Source: a virus. Taken from it: a DNA stretch of 36,170 bases. The DNA lies in IMG/VR virus record IMGVR_UViG_3300009009_000028, positions 1 to 36,170 of that record. One strand, written 5' to 3'. The stretch's first letter is position 1, and every line of letters begins with the position of its first letter. Shown here piece by piece: positions 7,267 to 14,677 of this stretch. The notes beneath the pieces are model-generated. The model saw nothing but the letters and a program-made list of their open reading frames with translations. It had not been told where the DNA came from and did not search any database. The position numbers and the translations under genes are program-made.

Positions 7267-7376
7267 AAGTTATAAATTTTAGGGAATATAAGGAAAAAAA
7301 GCTTGAGGAACTTAAAGATGAAACAAGACAAAAAATCAAAGCGGCAATAGCGAGAATCCCTAAGGAGGAAAAATAA
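7245..7376 (+). CDS. 43-residue basic protein starting with GTG
   Basis: A short gene beginning GTG at 7245, with AAGGAGG four bases upstream, and ending TAA at 7374-7376, directly before the exonuclease ATG. It overlaps the methylase end by 22 bases. The product (begins MDKRNPLKVINFREYKEKK) is almost all Lys, Glu and Arg with helix-forming residues. No family is recognised. The strong ribosome-binding site and tight packing between two real genes are the support. Confidence 0.65.
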   Translation: MDKRNPLKVINFREYKEKKLEELKDETRQKIKAAIARIPKEEK

Positions 7377-7377
7377 A

Positions 7378-7995
7378 ATGCAACACTGGAACGGGCATCT
7401 TTTGTGTGCCATTGATATTGAAGCGTCTGGTCTGGACCCATTTTATCATGAGATTTTACAAATCTGTATTCTTCCTCTTGATTCAACCATTGAGCCGCTT
7501 AAAACTGTTCTTCCTTTTTATCTAAATTTTATCCCAGAGTTTCCAGAAAGAGCAGATCCAGAGGCAATGAAACACAATAAGCTTAGTCTTGCAGACTTAA
7601 CTTTAAGAGGGATTGATAAGCTAAAGGCGATTGACTATTTCGAAGAGTGGATTAAAAAACTTAATCTCCCATGTACAAAATATGGAACTCCAAAACAATT
7701 AATGCCTCTCGGGCAAAATTACTCTTTTGACAAAGCCTTTATTATGCGATGGCTTGGAACAGATTTATACAATCAGTATTTTAATTATCATCATCATGAT
7801 ACAATGGTAGCTGCACACTATCTTAATGATAGAGCAGGCTATCATAATGAAAAAGTACCATTTAATAAAACTAATCTTGTTTGGCTTTGTAAAATTTTAA
7901 ATGTTCCCACTGTCCGAGCACATGATGCTCTTTCAGATTGTTTATCTGTTGCTGGAGTATATAAAAAGATGCTTGCTTTCGGTGTTATTGGCTAA
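7378..7995 (+). CDS. DnaQ-like DEDDh 3'-5' exonuclease
   Basis: A 205-residue exonuclease of the DnaQ/RNase T superfamily. All DEDDh residues are visible: Asp13 and Glu15 in CAIDIEASGLDP, Asp118 in LGQNYSFDKAF, then His182 and Asp187 in RAHDALSDCLS. It would remove 3' nucleotides, acting in proofreading or DNA repair beside the primase-helicase. AAGGAGG lies before the ATG, inside the end of the 43-residue gene. It is the last gene of the rightward unit and faces the leftward late unit across 115 bases. Confidence 0.92.
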   Translation: MQHWNGHLLCAIDIEASGLDPFYHEILQICILPLDSTIEPLKTVLPFYLNFIPEFPERADPEAMKHNKLSLADLTLRGIDKLKAIDYFEEWIKKLNLPCTKYGTPKQLMPLGQNYSFDKAFIMRWLGTDLYNQYFNYHHHDTMVAAHYLNDRAGYHNEKVPFNKTNLVWLCKILNVPTVRAHDALSDCLSVAGVYKKMLAFGVIG

Positions 7996-8110
7996 CTCCG
8001 CATCCTGCGAAGTGTTTTTGCCAAAGCTCACTGTCTTTTTGTCCTTGTCGAGAGTCCTGATTTTTGACAATAACGGGAGATACTCATCCCGGCAGCTTTT
8101 GCTTTTCTTG

Positions 8111-8392
8111 TCAAAGCCCCTGGCCGTTTAATGGCTTTTTGAATCCAACCTTTTGGCATAGTGAACACTCCTTTTGTGAGACTTCTCTCCCTAATTCTGA
8201 GCATTCGATGATTTTTAAAATCTTACCACAAGAGAGTGTTTCTGTTCCAATAAATCTGGCTTCACACTCCGGGAGACAGGGATGAGCCAAAAACGGATCA
8301 TTCCTGTCTCTATAATATCCTTCCGGAGGACACGGTGGAGTCCCTCTTTTTGGAGCAAAAAGATCACCGTTTGGTCTTATTCTCCATCGCAT
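8111..8392 (-). CDS. Cysteine-rich small phage protein
   Basis: A 93-residue protein with seven cysteines (21, 39, 43, 55, 64, 76, 79), including CLPEC and CSLC pairs that could bind zinc. The 'CPPEGYYRDRNDPFLAHPC' type of segment is the sort seen in small phage structural or lysis-region proteins. It overlaps the upstream holin-like gene by 29 bases. It is the last gene of the leftward late unit. The opposite strand is also open here, but those frames have no continuity or ribosome-binding site. Function unknown. Confidence 0.6.
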   Translation of the reverse strand: MRWRIRPNGDLFAPKRGTPPCPPEGYYRDRNDPFLAHPCLPECEARFIGTETLSCGKILKIIECSELGREVSQKECSLCQKVGFKKPLNGQGL

Positions 8393-8633
8393 ATCGCGCT
8401 TTCCTGAGTCGAATGATTTCTTGAATCTGTGCCGTCGAGAGACGTTTTTCTAACTCTGGAATAATAATTTTGTCTCTATTTTTGCAAACAGTTTCCAGAG
8501 CCTGGACAATTCCATCATCGACTTTTGTTGGTGTTTTGTCTGCCAGAAATTTAATAAAAGGAAGAACAGACGCACCACCAGCAAAATAAAGAATAATGGC
8601 AATCAGGATTGGGTGTTGTTCGATCCACTCCAT
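8364..8633 (-). CDS. Holin-like single-TM membrane protein
   Basis: An 89-residue protein with one N-terminal transmembrane segment (about 9-28, ILIAIILYFAGGASVLPFI) and a charged cytoplasm-like tail with a coiled stretch. Size, topology and position after two membrane/lipoprotein genes fit a holin or holin-like factor that would release the lytic transglycosylase. Its start codon shares an A with the stop of the 58-residue gene (TAATG). Families of holins are too varied to name one. Confidence 0.7.
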   Translation of the reverse strand: MEWIEQHPILIAIILYFAGGASVLPFIKFLADKTPTKVDDGIVQALETVCKNRDKIIIPELEKRLSTAQIQEIIRLRKARYAMENKTKR

Positions 8634-8809
8634 TAGAAAGCCTCATATTCTGCCATCAAAAGATCATGGCGTTTCTGTTCATTAAGAATCAAGTCGTTCA
8701 TTTCTTCTTCAGAGACTTCTTTGTTGAGCTGGTGATTAAAAGCAGCATAGGCTTTGTCAACAGCCGTCCCGAGAAGGGTCAACAATAATGCCGATTGAGT
8801 GGGGGTCAT
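8633..8809 (-). CDS. 58-residue helical protein
   Basis: ATG at 8809 is preceded by GGAGG, and the frame ends in a TAA that overlaps the next ATG (TAATG). The product has a hydrophobic N-terminal helix (SALLLTLLGTAVDKAYAAF) and an acidic, helix-forming C-terminal half. No family is recognised. Translation coupling with the holin-like gene suggests a related role, for example a small membrane-associated partner. Confidence 0.65.
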   Translation of the reverse strand: MTPTQSALLLTLLGTAVDKAYAAFNHQLNKEVSEEEMNDLILNEQKRHDLLMAEYEAF

Positions 8810-8823
8810 TTTTTACCTCCTTT

Positions 8824-9174
8824 CTACTTAGTGAATTGCATATAAAGGAATGTGATTAGTTCTTGTTTCGCCTCCATGAAAGCCTGCTGTGACTCTGCAA
8901 CCTTATTAATATCCGCGATATTTAAAGCAAGTTTCCAGGAATCCAGTCCCCTTTTTGCAGGGAGAATATATTTGTCATACTCCTTTTTTAAGGCTGCTCG
9001 CTGAGCCTCTGGAGTATTTTTGAGACTCATGTTGACTGTCACTATCAGGTCATTGAATTGATGCAAAGCCTCCAGATACACGCCTTTGGAGACGGTGACC
9101 GGATTTTCTGACTTGACAGTGTAAGCACAGGCAATCAAAGACCCCAAGAGCAAAAATACCAAAAACTTTTTCAT
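8824..9174 (-). CDS. Lipoprotein, possible outer-membrane spanin partner
   Basis: A 116-residue protein with a classic type II signal: MKKF, a hydrophobic run, then lipobox L-I-A-C with the lipidated Cys at 16. The residue after Cys is Ala, so outer-membrane sorting by the Lol system is expected rather than inner-membrane retention. The mature part is helical, with no recognised domain. AAAGGAGG precedes the ATG, which overlaps the stop of the TM protein as ATGA. The pair resembles an i-spanin/o-spanin arrangement, though the mature domain is long and not Pro-rich as in Rz1. Confidence 0.8.
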   Translation of the reverse strand: MKKFLVFLLLGSLIACAYTVKSENPVTVSKGVYLEALHQFNDLIVTVNMSLKNTPEAQRAALKKEYDKYILPAKRGLDSWKLALNIADINKVAESQQAFMEAKQELITFLYMQFTK

Positions 9175-9566
9175 TGTGTTCCTCCTTTATTATTGTGATA
9201 TTTTTCGATTTTTGACTCAAGTTTCTCGACTCTTCGATCCATTGATCCAGTTGCATTCCGAATTTCAGTGGCAAGGGATTCCGTTTTGGCCACACTAATT
9301 GCTGCACTGATTTTAAGATCATTCAGCATGTCTTTGAAACTCCAAAGCATTCCACCAAGTAGAACAAAGCAAACAAAAGCTAATCCACCAACGCACCAAT
9401 AGAAAAGCTTTTGAGAAGTTTTTTGTTTTACACATAGCCAAATGGCGTCTAACTTTTTATCGACAGGCTCACAAATCACCTTGCAATTATGTACCATTGG
9501 CGGAGCAATCCTCCTCTCAACCTTACGGCGCTCTTCTACTACTTCAGCAGCATCAGATTGTTCCAT
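9171..9566 (-). CDS. Single-TM protein with periplasmic coiled coil (i-spanin-like)
   Basis: A 131-residue protein. Residues 1-53 are charged with two Cys, 54-77 form one transmembrane helix, and 95-125 look like a coiled coil rich in Glu, Lys and Arg. Topology would be N-in, C-out. It overlaps the preceding gene by 28 bases, and its stop overlaps the lipoprotein start (ATGA). The architecture is that of an inner-membrane spanin or a hemolysin XhlA-like accessory. No sequence motif proves either. Confidence 0.7.
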   Translation of the reverse strand: MEQSDAAEVVEERRKVERRIAPPMVHNCKVICEPVDKKLDAIWLCVKQKTSQKLFYWCVGGLAFVCFVLLGGMLWSFKDMLNDLKISAAISVAKTESLATEIRNATGSMDRRVEKLESKIEKYHNNKGGTQ

Positions 9567-10720
9567 GTTTCGTTTCCTGGTATTGGGGGTCCATCCATAA
9601 AGAATCTTGCATACTCGACGCCCTGAACAGGATTTGTTGGAACCATTGGTAGATTTGTAAAATCAGTATATTCATCTGTTACAGGATTCCAGTTTCTAAA
9701 TTTCCAGATTGACCCGTCGCTTTTCCTCCGGACATACGCATATTGCATATCAGGTTCGGCACATGAACCATCATATGCCCAGTCCCAAATTGAATTTTTC
9801 AGAAAATTTATATTTGAACTATCTACTTGATCTGGCAAATCTCTCCATTTATTTGGAGCCTGAAAAAGAATATAAGAATCATAAACAGGATACCAGTAGC
9901 TTGTCTCTGGATTAGAACCAGCATGATACACTTGATGAAATGTACAGGCTATAAAGAATAAATTTGAACGGAGCCAGTGTATGTTATACGGAAAATAACT
10001 GGCCCTCGAATCAGGTATTGACCAATCTGACCCAAAAGGTGGAATAGAAATTGTTGAAGAATATGCCCAAGGAACATCATCATACTGACTTGATGGATAG
10101 AAGATTACTGGTTGCCTTGTATATTGATGTTCACTATTTTTACCAGTATATATAGCCCCAACGAGTCTATTTAATGTTCCAGGGAATGGTGGAATTAAGT
10201 CCATTACGGATGAAGGGGCAAACCCATACTCCATAGTATATTCTCTAAAAGAATAAAATCTATCGTCCCAACAAAATGTTTCTGAATAGTCACCGGGTTC
10301 CCATTCCCACTTCCAACGGTCATCGGCATAAACGATACCTGCAACCTCATCATAGATTCCTTTTCCTCCAAATGTCACATCACTTGAATAACCTTGCCCA
10401 GCCGTAGAACCTAAAATTTCCCAATTTTCGTCAAGATAATTTGGAGTTCTGTGTCCGGATTTTCCTTCTGGAATCCTCTGTCCAGTATGCCTAAATCTTA
10501 GCATTCTAAGCCGGTCGTTACTTGAAGTATATGCCCAAACAATATGCCAACCTTTTTCAAGGCCCCAACGTTGTCTTGGTAGTTGAATTTGAAAGGGCTT
10601 TGTATTTATAGTAGCAGTACCTTGTTTAAAAAGCAACCCTCGATTAATCCACTTACCGTTTTTAAAATGCCAAATTGTTGTATCTGGCTCATGACTTACT
10701 ATTGATGGGTCGAATGACAA
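9539..10720 (-). CDS. Tail-associated protein of unknown fold (393 aa)
   Basis: A 393-residue protein rich in Trp, Tyr, Asp, Pro and Ser, with no recognised catalytic motif. Its composition and place directly after the tail hub suggest an exposed tail-tip or receptor-binding part. WHFKNGKWINRG near the N-terminus and a similar WKFRNWNPVTDEY near the C-terminus look like beta motifs. The only in-frame start near the gap is TTG at 10720, which lies in the loop of a hairpin. A separate 13-codon ATG frame with AGAAGG before it starts at 10715 in another phase. The true start is therefore uncertain. Confidence 0.7.
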   Translation of the reverse strand: MSFDPSIVSHEPDTTIWHFKNGKWINRGLLFKQGTATINTKPFQIQLPRQRWGLEKGWHIVWAYTSSNDRLRMLRFRHTGQRIPEGKSGHRTPNYLDENWEILGSTAGQGYSSDVTFGGKGIYDEVAGIVYADDRWKWEWEPGDYSETFCWDDRFYSFREYTMEYGFAPSSVMDLIPPFPGTLNRLVGAIYTGKNSEHQYTRQPVIFYPSSQYDDVPWAYSSTISIPPFGSDWSIPDSRASYFPYNIHWLRSNLFFIACTFHQVYHAGSNPETSYWYPVYDSYILFQAPNKWRDLPDQVDSSNINFLKNSIWDWAYDGSCAEPDMQYAYVRRKSDGSIWKFRNWNPVTDEYTDFTNLPMVPTNPVQGVEYARFFMDGPPIPGNETWNNLMLLK

Positions 10721-10737
10721 ACAAAGACATTCGACCC
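10707..10737 (-). promoter_or_regulatory. Hairpin between tail hub and the 393-aa gene
   Basis: GGGTCGAATG (10707-10716) and its exact reverse complement (10728-10737) form a 10-bp stem with an 11-base loop. It begins three bases after the tail-hub stop codon. The TTG start of the next gene falls in the loop and an ATG of a 13-codon mini-frame falls in the stem, so folding should affect initiation. There is no U-tract. Confidence 0.7.
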
Positions 10738-10740
10738 TTC

Positions 10741-13122
10741 TCAGAAAGGGCGGTATTGGTTCCTTCCACCTTTGCGACCGATTGCAACAAATCCGGTTCC
10801 ACCTTCTTCAAGCTGTGTGCTTCCGGCACGAGTTCCAAATTCTGAACCAAGTGCCGTTGGAGCTGCACCAGTGATAAATGGAGAAACATCGAAAGCGTTA
10901 TATCCACGGCCCTTTTCACCGGCGGCCAAACTCGTCACCGGAAAAGCAATTTTACCGGGCGGAAGATTATCCGCAGATGGTATCCTTACAAGAGTATAAT
11001 CTTCTTCGTATCCATAGATTTCAGCAGGAGAAAAAAGAGGAATTGGATCTGTTGATTTAAGTTTCTCAAGTTTTTTATCTATAGAGCTACTTTCAACTGC
11101 AACTTTTCCTCCACTTATCCCCTGCACAACAAACCCTTGTCGGCTTTTGCTTAAAACCTGTGAATTTTTTAGAGTTCCAACATTGTCTCCTATTTTTGTA
11201 ACTGGACTATCAAAGTAATTAGGATGATTCTGTGGATTTAAATCATAATTACACCAGACATCTTCACCAGCATGGAAGCCATATCCATAGTATCCTACTG
11301 TTGTTTCTTTTGTAAAAAGAATCTGACCTGGCTCAATATTATCATCTCTGGGTGTCCCAACGTGATAAAGATCAATATCTCCAGTCCCCGTTTTATGATG
11401 ATTTTTTTCTACCCAGTAGATTTCATAGGCATTATATGGTGTAATGCTACCGGACTCAATATGTATATTAACGCCTCCCTCAGTGTCCTCCATCGTTGAG
11501 ATCGTTTTATCTAAATCTGAATCACACTCAGATTTAGCGAGTCTGGCAGCAATAGGGCCATTATATCCATTCGTTTTGCCATCGCCACCAAGCCAGTATT
11601 TTGGATCCTCGATAGGCTGGCCTCCGGAATGATCTCCAGCTTTGGAGCCAAGCTCCGCCTCAATGGTAATTTGATTATCTTCAAGATTGTGTTTTACTGA
11701 TTCCGCAAATCCACGAATTGCATGTGTGCTGAGTGTTGGATGAGAAAACTGTACCAGATCGTAGGCTTCAGTTTTTAAAGATGTCAAAAATGTTTGGGCA
11801 ACAATCTTTCTCCAAGAATTTGCATATCTGTATGCCCAAAAAAGAGAAGCAATCTGTATAGATTTCAAAGTTGTATAAATAAAAAAGTCATAATCTTGCG
11901 ATATAACACCATAGCGTATAAGATTATTTTTTATAGTGGTTGTTTGTTCTGCTTCTTTTTGTCCACTATAGTCTTTTTTCCATTTTGCATTAAAAACAGT
12001 CACAATATCTTCTGTCTCTGTGAAAGAGAGTTCTACACTTTTTAACTTAGTTTCATTTAGGGTTATAGCTGCATCCGTCACAGTATTAGTGAAAAGCGTC
12101 CGGATATACGCTGTGCCATTTTTTAGAAAAAGAAGACACCTTGCCTGCCAGGCAATCTTTTCACAAAGAGGAACAGCATCTTCTTGGGTAAATAATGCAT
12201 AATGTGCAGGAGTCACAGCTGTTGCTGTTTTTGCAGCAGTAAAAGAAGCTGAATCAATATTTAAATCTGTAAAAGTATCCAAAATCCATTCTATTTGAGA
12301 TATTGGATTACTTGAAAGGCCACCGCCACAATCAACAAAAATCTCGTCACTCCATCCTCCGTCTTTAATAGAACTCAAAGGTGTCGGGAAAGATAGTATT
12401 GTTACAGCATGGCTGTCAATAGTGTCATTCCTGATTGAATAAAATCCAGCAGGAACAATAAAAAGATCATCGTCTTTTCCACCGTAACATTGACGATGTG
12501 CATAGGCGGCAAAGACTGTTACTGTTGAAAAAACAGAAACAACATATTCAGCGGGGTCTTCCTTTATCCTGACTGTAGGCACCCTTAAAGGGGAGCCAAA
12601 GATGCTTGGAAAAGGACTATTATATGCTGAAGCTAAAAGATCAGCAACATAATTGTCATTATTTGGATCGTCCGAAGGAGAAAAGCCAATCTCACCCTTT
12701 CCTTGAATAGACTCGACACTCCCAGAAAAGATTCTTGTTTCCTCGCTCCAGCTTAAAGGCCCGGCCATTTTTCCATAGTGGACAATTGTCGCATCACTGG
12801 AAGCCAAATCATAATAATGGTGCCAGAGGACACAAATAGTTCCTTCAAGAATTTCAGTGTTTACTTTAGTCTTTAAGGAGCTGTCTGTATCATCAAGCTC
12901 AAAATTTATACTCGCGACTTCTCCGCTTGATCCAATCTTCCCGGATGAAGAAACATCACTGACATGGATAAGCGCAACCTTACATGCCTGTGAATTAAAA
13001 GTGTAGTCTACTTCACTATAATAAATAACTCCACTCTCCCAACGGATTTCCAAAATCTTAATGGGTTGTGTTCCCTTAGGAGTATTTGATTTTGTTTTTG
13101 TATTCGGAGTAAGAGTTCTCAT
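10741..13122 (-). CDS. Tail hub / tail-tip protein
   Basis: A 793-residue protein with the build of a siphovirus tail hub (gp27/Dit-Tal neighbourhood). The N-terminal 130 residues carry beta elements and ASINFELDDTDSSLK, typical of hub proteins that begin with a surface-integral-like domain. The central part has alternating beta and helical segments, and the C-terminal 250 residues are fibre-like with many Gly. No lytic motif was seen. It overlaps the protease gene by four bases (ATGA). Order after tape measure and tip genes fits a hub or connector that carries receptor-binding proteins. Family name not certain. Confidence 0.75.
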   Translation of the reverse strand: MRTLTPNTKTKSNTPKGTQPIKILEIRWESGVIYYSEVDYTFNSQACKVALIHVSDVSSSGKIGSSGEVASINFELDDTDSSLKTKVNTEILEGTICVLWHHYYDLASSDATIVHYGKMAGPLSWSEETRIFSGSVESIQGKGEIGFSPSDDPNNDNYVADLLASAYNSPFPSIFGSPLRVPTVRIKEDPAEYVVSVFSTVTVFAAYAHRQCYGGKDDDLFIVPAGFYSIRNDTIDSHAVTILSFPTPLSSIKDGGWSDEIFVDCGGGLSSNPISQIEWILDTFTDLNIDSASFTAAKTATAVTPAHYALFTQEDAVPLCEKIAWQARCLLFLKNGTAYIRTLFTNTVTDAAITLNETKLKSVELSFTETEDIVTVFNAKWKKDYSGQKEAEQTTTIKNNLIRYGVISQDYDFFIYTTLKSIQIASLFWAYRYANSWRKIVAQTFLTSLKTEAYDLVQFSHPTLSTHAIRGFAESVKHNLEDNQITIEAELGSKAGDHSGGQPIEDPKYWLGGDGKTNGYNGPIAARLAKSECDSDLDKTISTMEDTEGGVNIHIESGSITPYNAYEIYWVEKNHHKTGTGDIDLYHVGTPRDDNIEPGQILFTKETTVGYYGYGFHAGEDVWCNYDLNPQNHPNYFDSPVTKIGDNVGTLKNSQVLSKSRQGFVVQGISGGKVAVESSSIDKKLEKLKSTDPIPLFSPAEIYGYEEDYTLVRIPSADNLPPGKIAFPVTSLAAGEKGRGYNAFDVSPFITGAAPTALGSEFGTRAGSTQLEEGGTGFVAIGRKGGRNQYRPF

Positions 13123-14246
13123 ATCACATTCCCAAAAAGAGTATTTGCACTTTGGTTTGAAAGACAGTCCTCACAGTTGTCAAAAATGCGATCAGGAGAA
13201 TGTGTGATTATCCCTGCTGCCTCTTCTTCAGCATTATAATAACAGACACCGTCAACAAGAATAACGTCACCGCTACCGTCTGGGACATTAATAGCCCCAT
13301 CCCATTCTTCAATATATAGGAGATCGGCAATGTCACTGATATGTGAAACAAGTGCTATTAGTCCATCGTCACTTCCGGCAAAAAGAATTCCGATTAATTT
13401 CCACTGCCCACCAGTTTTGATAAAGACACCGCTGCCTGAATCTCCACCAGATGTAAATCGCTCAGTAGCAGTTATTGCAATGACATTTTCATAATAAGCA
13501 GTATTCTCAGGAGTTTCTGCCCCAAAATAAACATTTCCATTCGCTTCTGTACTAAGAATAGTTCCTATCGAACGGCCTGTTGTTCTGCCAACCTTCTCGA
13601 CAGTATTTCCAGCAGCATATTCTAATTTTTCTGCGAATGGAAAAACTCCACCGCGAACAAGATCTTGGATACCAGGTCTAAAGATATTAGAACCTTCTAA
13701 GGTTCCGATTGCAACATCAACAGTATTTACTCCATCAGGGCCAAAAATCGTTCCAACAGCTCGCTTCCCGGTTCCGACCATATCTCGTGGATATTCTCCG
13801 CCATCAAGCGGTGAAGGCTGTAACATATCAACATCTAAAACATTAGAAACCCAATAAAAAGGTAGCAGTGATCCAGGGCCTAATTCTGGGCCAATAACAT
13901 GGTTACATGTTAAGGCAACAATAGATTGATCAAAAGAATCTTTAACAAAAACTCCAAGAGTCCCGGCTCCAGAATCTGAAGGAGCGTAGCTAACACCACC
14001 AACAACTGGTCGGTGTCTAATGCTATGAATATCACAGCCTCCATTTTCTTGATTACAGTATGTTAGATTCCGCATTTTAGGGATTACAATAACATCTGTT
14101 TTTGTCCCATCTGAAAGGACTTTTGGAATCCTATCGCTTTCTTTGAGAAAAGATAGCGGAACTTTCTTTTCAACCCCGACAATTAATTCTTTGCCGCGGC
14201 GAAAAGAAACCGTCACATTCTTCATTTTATGGATTTCTCGAATCAT
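13119..14246 (-). CDS. Trypsin-like serine protease in the tail module
   Basis: A 375-residue protein with a complete chymotrypsin-fold catalytic triad: His116 in VALTCNHVIG, Asp177 in VDVAIGTLEG, Ser270 in SGGDSGSGVF. The KVGRTTGRSIGTI block (219-231) before the Ser loop is typical of bacterial and plant NAL1-like trypsin peptidases. The first 75 residues are a non-protease extension, and the last 75 are acidic with several Cys. There is no signal peptide. It is sandwiched with four-base overlaps between a repeat protein and the tail hub, so it is probably a virion or assembly protease: maturing tail proteins or cutting a host surface protein. A start at MKNVTV (ATG 14225) is possible. Confidence 0.88.
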   Translation of the reverse strand: MIREIHKMKNVTVSFRRGKELIVGVEKKVPLSFLKESDRIPKVLSDGTKTDVIVIPKMRNLTYCNQENGGCDIHSIRHRPVVGGVSYAPSDSGAGTLGVFVKDSFDQSIVALTCNHVIGPELGPGSLLPFYWVSNVLDVDMLQPSPLDGGEYPRDMVGTGKRAVGTIFGPDGVNTVDVAIGTLEGSNIFRPGIQDLVRGGVFPFAEKLEYAAGNTVEKVGRTTGRSIGTILSTEANGNVYFGAETPENTAYYENVIAITATERFTSGGDSGSGVFIKTGGQWKLIGILFAGSDDGLIALVSHISDIADLLYIEEWDGAINVPDGSGDVILVDGVCYYNAEEEAAGIITHSPDRIFDNCEDCLSNQSANTLFGNVI

Positions 14247-14677
14247 AGCCCCGAGTTCTCATTATGGCAGAGTCTATAAATATTTATAGCTGGCCCACCA
14301 AAAGCATACATATAAAATTCTTCCATAGTACAAACTGCTTTTGGAAGATTCGATCCATTAGCAAAAATCTCCAAAGCTGGAAGATATACTTCTATAGATA
14401 CCTCTTGGGAACCAGCAGCCTCTATCTGGAATTGTGGAAACTGAATTTCTGTTGTTGTAGCATTTCGTCCATCAACACTAAAAAATGGGAGTGTAATTGT
14501 TCCTTTTACAACATTTTCTCCGAGAGCCTCTATAACAAAATCTGAAAAATAAACAAGTCCATAGTTAGCATCAAGGCCAAAAGCCTCCATTTCAAAATCA
14601 AAGAAACAGAGAATAGAGCCTTCTTCTGCGGCACCACTATTTTCTAAAAATTTAAAATAGTCTTTAAAAGTCGGCAT
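14243..14677 (-). CDS. Small beta-repeat tail protein
   Basis: A 144-residue protein with about four diverged repeats of 25-30 residues following 'F-x-hydrophobic-E-A-x-G ... LP-x-F/L'. Examples are FEMEAFG, FVIEALG, FQIEAAG and LEIFANG, alternating with ITLPFF and VYLPAL. This resembles the 'LPAL-T-x-x-A-x-G' beta repeats often seen in phage tail-tip proteins. It overlaps the protease start by four bases and begins one base after the propeller stop. Function is likely structural. Confidence 0.6.
   Translation of the reverse strand: MPTFKDYFKFLENSGAAEEGSILCFFDFEMEAFGLDANYGLVYFSDFVIEALGENVVKGTITLPFFSVDGRNATTTEIQFPQFQIEAAGSQEVSIEVYLPALEIFANGSNLPKAVCTMEEFYMYAFGGPAINIYRLCHNENSGL

Noticed and set aside
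7996-8110. Bidirectional terminator between the exonuclease and late unit
   Set aside because: Only a 4-bp CGCA/TGCG hairpin followed by a weak T-run was found; too weak to call a terminator. Convergent units must end somewhere near, but no strong signal is visible.
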